NCBI GenBank assembly: GCA_002373535.1
Contig: DFKL01000123.1
Span: forward strand, 961 to 11,879
DNA: 10,919 bases
Source of the DNA: Prevotellaceae bacterium UBA3646
GTDB taxonomy: Bacteria; Bacteroidota; Bacteroidia; Bacteroidales; Bacteroidaceae
Direction: 5' to 3'
Shown here: positions 1 through 6,998 of the stretch, in pieces
Numbering within the stretch: the stretch's first letter is position 1
Layout: each line of letters starts with the position of its first letter
Position numbers and translations under genes: made by a program
Notes under the pieces: generated by a model
The model's input: the letters and a program-made list of their open reading frames with translations, nothing else
The model's database searches: none
Told to the model about the DNA's origin: nothing

Positions 1-18
1 CAACTGCTCCACCCCGCG
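1..18 (-). tRNA. Initiator tRNA-fMet, 5' end only (gene continues off the left edge)
   Basis: Read on the minus strand, these 18 bases (CGCGGGGTGGAGCAGTTG) match the acceptor 5' strand and D-stem start of bacterial initiator tRNA. They begin with C, which gives the unpaired C1-A72 end typical of tRNA-fMet, and continue into GGAGCAG. The anticodon and 3' half lie outside the window, so identity rests on the 5' end alone. A matching leftward promoter at 68-99 supports a real transcription unit. The leader would be about 40 nt and would be removed by RNase P. Confidence 0.72.
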
Positions 19-38
19 ATGTATGTTTTTGCTTACTT

Positions 39-54
39 GGGGAGGTGTGTCCCC
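39..54 (-). other. Short hairpin in the tRNA leader
   Basis: An inverted repeat with arms GGGGA (39-43) and TCCCC (50-54) encloses a 6-base loop. It lies between the predicted start of the leftward tRNA transcript (about 61) and the tRNA 5' end at 18, so it would form in the precursor leader. It could be a processing or stability element. Read rightward it is followed by TTGTTT, which is only weakly terminator-like. Its function is unknown. Confidence 0.4.
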
Positions 55-67
55 TTGTTTGCGAGTG

Positions 68-99
68 CAAAGGTATGGCATTTTGGGGAAACTGCCAAG
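68..99 (-). promoter_or_regulatory. Leftward Bacteroidetes-type promoter for the tRNA-fMet gene
   Basis: On the minus strand there is a -7 element TACCTTTG (75 down to 68), matching the Bacteroidetes consensus TAnnTTTG. A CTTG (99 down to 96) sits 20 bp upstream and fits the -33 TTTG/TTG element. The predicted start site is near 61, about 40 bases before the tRNA. The 20-bp spacer carries most of a 22-bp dyad (76-97), so a protein bound there would block this promoter. Confidence 0.62.
76..97. promoter_or_regulatory. 22-bp inverted repeat, possible TetR-type operator
   Basis: The arms are TGGCA (76-80) and TGCCA (93-97). An inner TTT/AAA pairing follows after one mismatch on each side, around a GGGG centre. 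Size and symmetry suit a dimeric TetR-family repressor. It fills the spacer of the leftward tRNA promoter and lies about 30 bp upstream of the -33 element of the regulator's own promoter. Binding of the adjacent TetR protein here is an inference from position only. Confidence 0.35.
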
Positions 100-105
100 T
101 ATTTG

Positions 106-149
106 TGCAAAAATCTTGCAAAAAACTTGCATTTGCTTTGCAAAACTGC
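106..149. repeat. Four tandem 11-bp units, each headed by TGCA
   Basis: TGCA occurs at 106, 117, 128 and 139, exactly 11 bp apart. Units one and two are nearly identical (TGCAAAAATCT and TGCAAAAAACT). Units three and four are diverged but keep the head and the A/T content. The spacing puts every head on the same face of the helix. The A-runs could also cause bending. The array spans the -33 region of the promoter at 126-157, so it is well placed as a cooperative regulator site or an upstream bent element. Confidence 0.5.
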
Positions 150-157
150 TAACTTTG
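126..157 (+). promoter_or_regulatory. Bacteroidetes-type promoter of the tetR-fabG-rluA-tamB-tamL operon
   Basis: CTTG at 126-129 (-33 element), a 20-bp spacer and TAACTTTG at 150-157 (-7 element, consensus TAnnTTTG) make a good match to the primary sigma factor promoter of Bacteroidetes. The start site should fall near 164, giving a leader of about 33 bases before the regulator's ATG at 197. I found no second convincing TAnnTTTG element in the gap before fabG. This promoter may therefore drive the whole operon. Confidence 0.65.
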
Positions 158-196
158 TGGACTGTTACATATTATATAATAAATACGGGTGCGCAT

Positions 197-781
197 ATGG
201 CTTCGGAAAAGACGAGACAGAGACTGATTGACGTGGCTCGACAGCTGTTTGCCAAGAACGGCCTGGAGGAGACGACGATGAATGACATTGCCGTTGCTTC
301 GGGGAAGGGTCGCAGGACGCTGTATACTTACTTCAAGTGCAAGGAGGAAATATATGGTGCCGTGGTAGAGGACGAGCTGGAGCGCATGAGTGAGCAGATG
401 ACGAGGGTGGCAAGCCAGAACATGGATCCTGAGGATAAGCTGGTGGCGCTGATATACTCGCACCTGAATGCCATAAAGGAGGTAGTGCAGCGTAACGGCA
501 ACATGCGGGCGGAGTTTTTCCGTGACATATGGCGCGTGAGCCTGATACGCAAGAAATTTGACCGTAACGAGAAGGTCTTGCTGACCCAGGTGATTACGGA
601 GGGTGTGGAGAATGGCCACTTTGAGACGGATGACATTCAACTGATAGTGGACATAATAAGATATGCGGTGAAGGGTATGGAGGTTCCGTACATCTACGGC
701 CGTCTGGCTGACGGGATGCCGAAGGGAATGAGTCGTGCCGTGGTCCAGAAGATCATCCACAGGACACTGTCGAAGAAATAG
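197..781 (+). CDS. TetR/AcrR-family transcriptional regulator
   Basis: A 194-residue protein with the length and layout of TetR-family one-component repressors. Residues 6-52 form the DNA-binding domain: a first helix ending ARQLFAKNG, then T-x-x-D-I-A-x-x-S-G-x-G-R-R-T-L-Y-x-Y-F-K-x-K-E, the hallmark helix-turn-helix sequence. The remainder (about 60-194) is an all-helical region expected to bind a ligand and dimerise. Its sequence gives no clue to the ligand. The reading frame is open further upstream to 23, but the ATG at 197 is chosen because the homologous region starts there and the promoter at 126-157 lies just before it. It is the first gene of the operon, 87 bp before fabG. Autoregulation and control of fatty-acid or envelope functions are plausible from context but unproven. 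Confidence 0.9.
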   Translation: MASEKTRQRLIDVARQLFAKNGLEETTMNDIAVASGKGRRTLYTYFKCKEEIYGAVVEDELERMSEQMTRVASQNMDPEDKLVALIYSHLNAIKEVVQRNGNMRAEFFRDIWRVSLIRKKFDRNEKVLLTQVITEGVENGHFETDDIQLIVDIIRYAVKGMEVPYIYGRLADGMPKGMSRAVVQKIIHRTLSKK

Positions 782-783
782 CC

Positions 784-803
784 CGGCGCGACGTGTCGCA
801 CCG
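784..803. repeat. 20-bp imperfect palindrome between tetR and fabG
   Basis: The core is GCGAC-GT-GTCGC (788-799). It is extended by CGG (784-786) and CCG (801-803) after one mismatched pair (787/800). It starts three bases after the regulator's stop codon. No T-run follows, so it is not an ordinary intrinsic terminator. It could be an operator, or an RNA hairpin that protects or separates the tetR and fabG parts of the message. Confidence 0.4.
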
Positions 804-868
804 TGTCCCGTAACGGACTGGGAGTGGGGAAATCGGAATTGAATTGTATGAAACTAAATGAAGAATAT

Positions 869-1627
869 ATGAAACTACTGGAAGGAAAGACGGCACTGAT
901 TACGGGTGCTGCCCGTGGAATAGGAAAGGGCATTGCGCTGAAGTTTGCTGCAGAGGGTGCCGACATTGCGTTTACTGACCTGGTACTGAACGATGACATG
1001 GCGGCGGCTCTCGAGGCTACACGCCTGGAGATAGAGGCCGTGGGTGTCAAGTGTAAGGCATATGCCGGGAATGCTGCCGACTTTGCCGAGACTGAGGAGG
1101 TGGTGAAGAGGGTCAAGGAGGACTTCGGCTCGATTGACATCCTGGTGAACAATGCCGGCATCACCAAGGACGGCCTGATGCTGCGCATGAGTGAACAGCA
1201 GTGGGATGCCGTGATTAACGTGAACCTGAAGAGTGCCTTCAACTTCATACATGCGTGTGTTCCGGTGATGATGCGCCAGAGGGGCGGAAGTATAATCAAC
1301 ATGGCCAGCGTGGTGGGCGTCCATGGTAATGCCGGACAGGCCAACTATGCTGCTTCGAAGGCCGGCATGATTGCCCTGGCCAAGAGTATTGCCCAGGAGA
1401 TGGGGCCGAAGGGCATACGTGCAAATGCCATTGCCCCTGGCTTTATAGAGACGGCTATGACGGCTGCATTGCCTGAGGAGGTACGGGAGGAATGGAAGAA
1501 GCATATCCCCCTGCGCCGTGGCGGCATGGTCGAGGACATTGCCAACGTCGCGACTTTCCTGGCAAGCGACATGTCGAGCTACGTGAGCGGACAGGTCATC
1601 CAGGTCGACGGTGGTATGAACATGTAG
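869..1627 (+). CDS. fabG: 3-oxoacyl-[acyl-carrier-protein] reductase FabG
   Basis: A short-chain dehydrogenase of 252 residues, normal for FabG, which reduces 3-oxoacyl-ACP to 3-hydroxyacyl-ACP with NADPH in the cytosolic type II fatty-acid cycle. Visible motifs are the Rossmann loop T-G-x-x-x-G-I-G (residues 12-19), N-N-A-G (94-97) and the catalytic tetrad Asn119, Ser147, Tyr160 and Lys164. ANYAASKAG surrounds the Tyr/Lys pair, and the C-terminus QVIQVDGGMNM is typical. I start at the ATG at 869, giving the family's usual MKLLEGKTALITG; in-frame alternatives are the ATG at 848 and the GTG at 803. rluA follows after 17 bp. Whether it is the housekeeping FabG or a paralogue serving a special lipid cannot be told from this window, but the sequence is close to the classical enzyme. 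Confidence 0.95.
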   Translation: MKLLEGKTALITGAARGIGKGIALKFAAEGADIAFTDLVLNDDMAAALEATRLEIEAVGVKCKAYAGNAADFAETEEVVKRVKEDFGSIDILVNNAGITKDGLMLRMSEQQWDAVINVNLKSAFNFIHACVPVMMRQRGGSIINMASVVGVHGNAGQANYAASKAGMIALAKSIAQEMGPKGIRANAIAPGFIETAMTAALPEEVREEWKKHIPLRRGGMVEDIANVATFLASDMSSYVSGQVIQVDGGMNM

Positions 1628-1644
1628 ACGAAGGCCGGCTGATA

Positions 1645-2352
1645 GTGGAAGTCCTGTACGAAGATAATCACATCATCGTCGTCAACAAGGCCGTTGGCGA
1701 GATTGTCCAGGGTGACAAGACGGGTGACGTGCCTCTGTGCGAAACGGTCAGGGAATGGATAAGATGCAAGTACCAGAAACCGGGTAACGTGTATCTGGGT
1801 GTGGTGCATCGTCTGGACCGTCCCGTGAGTGGTGTGGTGCTTTTTGCGAAGACGAGCAAGGCGCTGCCGCGTCTGAACAGGATGTTTGCCGCACAGGTTA
1901 CGGCCGACGGTGTGAACGAAAAACCGGTTCGCAAGACATATTGGGCCGTGACGGCTGACAGGCCTGAGCAGAGCGAGGGCAGGCTGACGCACTGGCTGAC
2001 ACGAAACGAGAAGTCGAACACGGCGCGTGCATATGACCATGAAGTGCCGGGGAGCAAGATGGCGGTACTGGACTATAGGGTAATCGGCAGATGCGAGCGG
2101 TACTTCCTGATGGAGATTAACCTGCTGACGGGCCGTCACCACCAGATTCGCTGCCAGCTGGCAAAAATAGGCTGCCCTATAAAGGGGGACCTGAAATATG
2201 GCGCAAGGCGAAGTAATCCTGACGGCGGGATATGCCTGCATGCTCGCGAACTGGTCCTGGTGCATCCTGTATCGCACAAGGAGATAAGGGTCGTGGCTGA
2301 CGTGCCTGAGGGCTCGATGTTTACTAAATTTGACATGACGAGAATAATATAA
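1645..2352 (+). CDS. RluA-family RNA pseudouridine synthase
   Basis: A protein of 235 residues that isomerises uridine to pseudouridine in rRNA or tRNA; the exact target cannot be assigned. The signature HRLDRPVSG is at residues 55-63, with catalytic Asp58. The C-terminal motif LLTGRHHQIRCQL, followed by a basic substrate-binding stretch with KGDLKYGA, is also present. There is no S4 domain at the N-terminus, so this is the short single-domain form. The start is taken as GTG at 1645, giving MEVLYEDNHIIVVNK. The frame stays open upstream to 1492, but that part overlaps fabG and does not look like the family. The gene lies 17 bp after fabG and ends 4 bp before the first possible tamB start, so it is probably co-translated with its neighbours. 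It shares no obvious pathway with them. Confidence 0.92.
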   Translation: MEVLYEDNHIIVVNKAVGEIVQGDKTGDVPLCETVREWIRCKYQKPGNVYLGVVHRLDRPVSGVVLFAKTSKALPRLNRMFAAQVTADGVNEKPVRKTYWAVTADRPEQSEGRLTHWLTRNEKSNTARAYDHEVPGSKMAVLDYRVIGRCERYFLMEINLLTGRHHQIRCQLAKIGCPIKGDLKYGARRSNPDGGICLHARELVLVHPVSHKEIRVVADVPEGSMFTKFDMTRII

Positions 2353-2356
2353 AGTC

Positions 2357-5300
2357 TTGGATATCAAAAGGAAGATAATGAAATGGACGGGCATTGCCGC
2401 CCTGACTACAGTGCTGCTGCCAATAGTCTTGGCTGCCGTGCTGTATATTCCTTTTGTACAGGACTGGGCTGCGCAACTGGCTGCCGAGAAGGTGAGCGAG
2501 GAGACGGGACTGAGGGTGACAATTGACCGTCTGCGCATACGCTTCCCACTGGATATAGAGCTGAACAACCTCACTGCCACGGAGGACTGTGATACGGTAT
2601 TGCATACGGACACGGTTGTCGTGGATCTGGATCTTTCACGTATTTTCGGCCTGCACATCGGGGTCGAGTCGGTTGACATCTGCCGGGGTGTGGTAAACTC
2701 GCGCGACTGGATTGCACAGCTGCGTCTGAAAGGCAGCCTGGGTGTGTTGCACCTGGATGCCGACGACATTGACATCAACGGCAGGCGTGCTTCTGTATCC
2801 AGTGCGTTGCTGGACAGGTGCGACGTGGCGATCTGCATGCGTGACACGACGATAGCGGACACGACGGAGAGCAAGCCTGTGCAGTGGAACATTGACGTGA
2901 ATGACGTGATGATACGCCACAGCCGCGTGGAGTTCCACAGCGTAAAGGATTCGCTGGTCGTGGACGGTGCCATACGACGGGCATTGCTGTCGAAGGGTGA
3001 CGTGGGGCTGGAGCATGGCGTATATCGTGTGCGCAGGCTGGACTTTGAGACGGACTCGCTGCTGCTGACGATGAAGCAGCAAGCTGGTGCAATGTCTGTG
3101 AAGCTGCCATATACGGCTTTGCTGCTGAATAGTCTGGACATAGAGGGTACGAAGGTGAAACTGGAACACCTGGGCATAAAGACCGGCGGTAACATAGAGT
3201 TGTCTGTCCCGGATGCAGGCGGTGCGGCAAAAGGAATGCGTGTTCCTGTGATGAGGCTGGCCTTGGACGACCTGGAGGTCGACACGCTGTGTGCAGGGTT
3301 CCGCCACATTGACTTGCAGACGCACTCTGATCCTGACGACGGCAGCAGGGAATTCAGCCGTGTGCGGGGTGCCTTGTATATGGACTTCAACGCATTCACG
3401 CCCGGACAGCGCGGACGTGTGACGGCTGACTTGCTGGCGATGCTTCAAAGGAATGACCTGATGAACATTGCCGGCGACTGGATGCCTGACATGGCAAGGC
3501 GTATATACCCTGACAAGGCATTGAATGCCCGTATCCTGGCTGACGGCAATATCGATGCCATGCTCATAGACACGTTGCGCGTGTGGATGACGGGTGTGGC
3601 GGACATAAAGGCCCGGGGCTCCGTGGCGAATATTTCCAGACCTGACGACATTGCTGCCCGGATAAGGATGAGGGCCGACGTGGGCAACGTGGACTTTGTG
3701 AGAAGCGCCATGGGGCTGAGCGGATTCCGAATCCCGTCTATGACCGTGACTGCTGATGCGGTAGCAGAGGGACATGACTACCGTGCGGATGCCTTGGTAC
3801 GGGAAGGCAGCGGACTGGCCAGGGTAAGGGCGTCGGTGAACACCGATGCCATGTCCTATACGGCCAATATGGACGTACGCGATATGAACGTACATGATTT
3901 CCTGCCTGACCAAGAGCTGTATGGCGTTACTGCCAGTGCGGATGTTACCGGACGTGGGACGGACATCATGTCTGCCTCTACCCGACTGGATGCCGGGGCT
4001 TATGTGCAGAATATACGCTACGGGAAATCTGACTTCACGGACATCAACATGAAGGCAAGGCTTAGCAACGGCAACGGGATGCTGGACCTGAGCTGTGACA
4101 ACGAGTATCTGCAGGCGAGTGCCTGTGCCGATGCCAAGGTGAGCGGCGGCATTCGCGACGTGGACTTCTCGCTTGACCTGTCGCACATCGACCTGTACAG
4201 GATGAATGTGACGGAAAAGCCGTTTGCAGCCTCGATGAACCTGAGTGTCACTGGCAACACGAACCTGAAAGACAGGCATTCGTTTGACGGCAGGATCCGG
4301 GCCATAGAGCTGGTAACGGAGGACAGTATTTTCCATCCTATGGACCTGAGCCTTGGACTGACCATGGATCCGGACACTGTGTTTGCGTATGCGGATGCAG
4401 GCGACCTGGAACTGAAGCTGAACTCGCATCACGGATGGGATGCCTTGATGAGGAAGGTGGAGGTCCTGACTGACGAACTGCAGAAGGAACTGAAGGCTTT
4501 CAGGCTGGACCAGGCTATGCTGAAGACTTTGCTGCCAAGTGTAGAGTTGCATCTGTATTCGGCACGCACGAATCCCCTGGGTAACCTGTTGCGCAGCTTC
4601 GGCTACGATTTTGAGGAGCTTGCCCTGGACGTGACGACAGACGCCGAGAACGGCCTGAACGGAAACGGGCACATGTTCAAACTGAATACGGGAGCGGTGT
4701 GCCTGGACACCATACAGATGGACATCAGGCATCCCTACGACGGTATCGTGTCGCTGTTGCGCATAAAGAACGGGCCGCGCAACAAGGTAGTTGACTTCGA
4801 GACCACGCTACGGACAAGGCTTACGCACAACGGCCTGGAGTCTGCCCTGCAGTTTATAGACGCCAAGGGGGTAAAGGGTGTTGACCTGGGGCTGACGGCC
4901 GAGACTTCGGACAGCATGCTGCTCGTGCGCATGACTCCGTTGAACCCTGTCCTGGCATACAGGAACTTCAAGGTAAATGCCGACAACTACATTTCCCTGC
5001 ACAAGAAGAACCATGTAAACGCCGACATGCATCTCGTGGCCGACGACGGCACGGCGGTAAAACTGTACAGCACTCCGAACGACGATGCCGAGCAAGACAT
5101 TACGGCTTCGATATATAACCTGAACCTGGGTGAGTTGTCCAGCGTCCTGCCGTTCATGCCTGTAATTACGGGATACCTGAACGGTGACGCACACCTCGTG
5201 AAGACTGATGCCGAAACGACTGTTTCGCTGGACATGGGGGTCAGGAACATGACATACGAAGGAACGGCCATGGGTGACATAGGACTGGACGTGGCCTACT

Positions 5301-6997
5301 TCCCCAACGAGGACGGCTCGCACTATGTGGACGGAATACTGAAGCATAACGGGAGTGAAGTGTCTTTCCTGAACGGCAGATACTGGCAGGAGGATGAGCA
5401 GGGTATGATACGGGCTGATGCACGAATGGAGCGTCTGCCCCTGAACATTGCCAATGCCTTTATTCCCAACAAGCTGGCCCGGCTGGAGGGATATGCGCAT
5501 GGTGAACTGGACGTAAACGGGCCTGTGAGCGCGCCGCTGCTGTCTGGCATACTGAGGACAGACAGCATGCATATCTGCTCGGATCCGTACAGCATAGACC
5601 TCAGGTTCCCTGACGACAGCATCGTGATTCGTCGCAGCTATCTGGACCTGAGCCGTATAGAGGCTTACGCCAATGGCGACAACCCGTTGTCCCTGGATGG
5701 TTTCGTCGACTTCCAGGATACGGAGAGGATAAGGCTGAACATTGACGTGGATGCAAAGGACTTCAACATTATCAACGCCAAGAGGAACAACAATGCCCAG
5801 GCTTACGGCAAGGTCTACGTGGATCTGAACGGGCATGTCGCGGGCACGTTGCAGAACCTGAACGTAAACGGGAGGTTGCACGTAAACGGGAAGACCGATG
5901 TCACATACGTCCTGAAGGACTCGCCGCTGAGCGTGGACGACAGGTTGGGTGAGCTGGTGACGTTCTGTGACTTTGCCGATACAACGGCCGTAGAGGAGAA
6001 ACCTGCCAACGAGCAGAACATAAAGATGAACCTGAAAATCGACATTGACGAGGCGACATCCGTACACTGTATGCTGAACGAGAGCGGGGCAGACAAGATA
6101 GATATAGAGGGCGGCGGTTCGCTTGCAGTGTCGTATGACCGTCTGAACGGCATACGGGCGTATGGCAGGTACACAATTATAGACGGACGCATGGACTACA
6201 GCCTGGTAGTCGCGTCGCTCAAGGACTTCAAGATTCACTCAGGCAGCTATGTCGAGTTTATCGGCGATGTCATGAACCCACGCCTCAGCATACAGGCCAG
6301 CGAGAGGAAGAAGGCCACGGTAACACAGAACAACGTTCCTGTCTCTGTGAACTTCGACGTCGGGCTGAACATTACGCAGTCTCTGGAGAACCTGGGGCTT
6401 GAGTTCACTCTGGAGGCTCCGGAGAACATGACAGTGCAGAACGAGATATCATCCATGAGCGCCGAGGAGCGTAACAGGGCGGCTGTCGCATTGCTGGCAA
6501 CAGGCATGTATATGTCCTCCATGTCACAGTCGACGTCGGGCGGCTTCAACACGACCAACACACTCAACTCGTTCCTGCAGGGCCAGATAAGCAAGATTGC
6601 CGGCAAGGCTCTCAGCACAATCGACATAGGGTTCGGCATCGACAATACAAAATCTGCCACAGGCGCCTCGCAGACTGACTATAACTTCTCCTTTGCAAAA
6701 CGGTTCTGGGGCAACCGCGTTAGCGTGATAATCGGAGGCAAGGTCAGCTCGGGAGCAAGTGCGGTAAACAACGGACAGAGCATTATAAACAATGTCTCGG
6801 TAGAATATCGTCTGGACAAGAGCGGCACGAGATACGTAAAGGCCTTCTACAACAAGAATCCTGACAACCTGCTTGAGCCGGACATCATGGAAATGGGTGC
6901 AAGTATTGTCCTGCGACGCAAGACTGAGAGGCTGGGCGAACTGTTCATCTTCCGCAGCGGCAAGAAAGACAAGCAGAAGAAACAGCAACAGAAGTAG
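2357..6997 (+). CDS. tamB: Translocation and assembly module protein TamB (DUF490 family)
   Basis: A very large protein of about 1540 residues, normal for TamB. In the family it is anchored in the inner membrane and spans the periplasm as a long beta-rich groove, supporting outer-membrane protein assembly and/or lipid transport with an Omp85 partner. One hydrophobic segment near the N-terminus (about 11-31) acts as a signal anchor. A long, mostly beta region of repeating strands with many Asp and Asn follows. The conserved C-terminal domain (about 1270-1530) contains YGRYTIIDGRMDY, an E-E-R-N-R-A-A-V-A-L-L segment and NDNVSVEYR-like strands. The tail is Lys/Gln-rich. Two starts are possible: TTG at 2357 (MDIKRKIMKW, giving a basic residue cluster before the membrane helix) and ATG at 2378 (seven residues shorter, preceded by AAAGGAAG). 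I list the longer one without certainty. tamL follows immediately. Confidence 0.93.
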   Translation: MDIKRKIMKWTGIAALTTVLLPIVLAAVLYIPFVQDWAAQLAAEKVSEETGLRVTIDRLRIRFPLDIELNNLTATEDCDTVLHTDTVVVDLDLSRIFGLHIGVESVDICRGVVNSRDWIAQLRLKGSLGVLHLDADDIDINGRRASVSSALLDRCDVAICMRDTTIADTTESKPVQWNIDVNDVMIRHSRVEFHSVKDSLVVDGAIRRALLSKGDVGLEHGVYRVRRLDFETDSLLLTMKQQAGAMSVKLPYTALLLNSLDIEGTKVKLEHLGIKTGGNIELSVPDAGGAAKGMRVPVMRLALDDLEVDTLCAGFRHIDLQTHSDPDDGSREFSRVRGALYMDFNAFTPGQRGRVTADLLAMLQRNDLMNIAGDWMPDMARRIYPDKALNARILADGNIDAMLIDTLRVWMTGVADIKARGSVANISRPDDIAARIRMRADVGNVDFVRSAMGLSGFRIPSMTVTADAVAEGHDYRADALVREGSGLARVRASVNTDAMSYTANMDVRDMNVHDFLPDQELYGVTASADVTGRGTDIMSASTRLDAGAYVQNIRYGKSDFTDINMKARLSNGNGMLDLSCDNEYLQASACADAKVSGGIRDVDFSLDLSHIDLYRMNVTEKPFAASMNLSVTGNTNLKDRHSFDGRIRAIELVTEDSIFHPMDLSLGLTMDPDTVFAYADAGDLELKLNSHHGWDALMRKVEVLTDELQKELKAFRLDQAMLKTLLPSVELHLYSARTNPLGNLLRSFGYDFEELALDVTTDAENGLNGNGHMFKLNTGAVCLDTIQMDIRHPYDGIVSLLRIKNGPRNKVVDFETTLRTRLTHNGLESALQFIDAKGVKGVDLGLTAETSDSMLLVRMTPLNPVLAYRNFKVNADNYISLHKKNHVNADMHLVADDGTAVKLYSTPNDDAEQDITASIYNLNLGELSSVLPFMPVITGYLNGDAHLVKTDAETTVSLDMGVRNMTYEGTAMGDIGLDVAYFPNEDGSHYVDGILKHNGSEVSFLNGRYWQEDEQGMIRADARMERLPLNIANAFIPNKLARLEGYAHGELDVNGPVSAPLLSGILRTDSMHICSDPYSIDLRFPDDSIVIRRSYLDLSRIEAYANGDNPLSLDGFVDFQDTERIRLNIDVDAKDFNIINAKRNNNAQAYGKVYVDLNGHVAGTLQNLNVNGRLHVNGKTDVTYVLKDSPLSVDDRLGELVTFCDFADTTAVEEKPANEQNIKMNLKIDIDEATSVHCMLNESGADKIDIEGGGSLAVSYDRLNGIRAYGRYTIIDGRMDYSLVVASLKDFKIHSGSYVEFIGDVMNPRLSIQASERKKATVTQNNVPVSVNFDVGLNITQSLENLGLEFTLEAPENMTVQNEISSMSAEERNRAAVALLATGMYMSSMSQSTSGGFNTTNTLNSFLQGQISKIAGKALSTIDIGFGIDNTKSATGASQTDYNFSFAKRFWGNRVSVIIGGKVSSGASAVNNGQSIINNVSVEYRLDKSGTRYVKAFYNKNPDNLLEPDIMEMGASIVLRRKTERLGELFIFRSGKKDKQKKQQQK

Positions 6998-6998
6998 A

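Noticed and set aside
23..196. N-terminal extension of the TetR frame
   Set aside because: It would place the promoter and the phased repeats inside the gene, and its residues are not TetR-like.
1579..3399. A 606-codon open frame on the minus strand
   Set aside because: It lies wholly opposite rluA and tamB (plus the end of fabG), both with strong family motifs on the plus strand. The translation is low in recognisable content. Sense codon usage that avoids TTA, CTA and TCA leaves such frames open by chance.
2636..4732. A 698-codon open frame on the minus strand opposite tamB
   Set aside because: It is rich in His, Gln, Val and Arg, as expected for the reverse complement of an Asp/Leu-rich gene. 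It shows no motif, no promoter and no family likeness.
5512..5890. Three copies of CGTAAACGGG in tamB (5512, 5863, 5881)
   Set aside because: All are in the same frame and encode VNG in beta-strand repeats of the protein. This is coding repetition, not a separate DNA element.
4808..6238. A 476-codon open frame on the minus strand opposite tamB
   Set aside because: Same shadow pattern and composition as the other frames opposite tamB.
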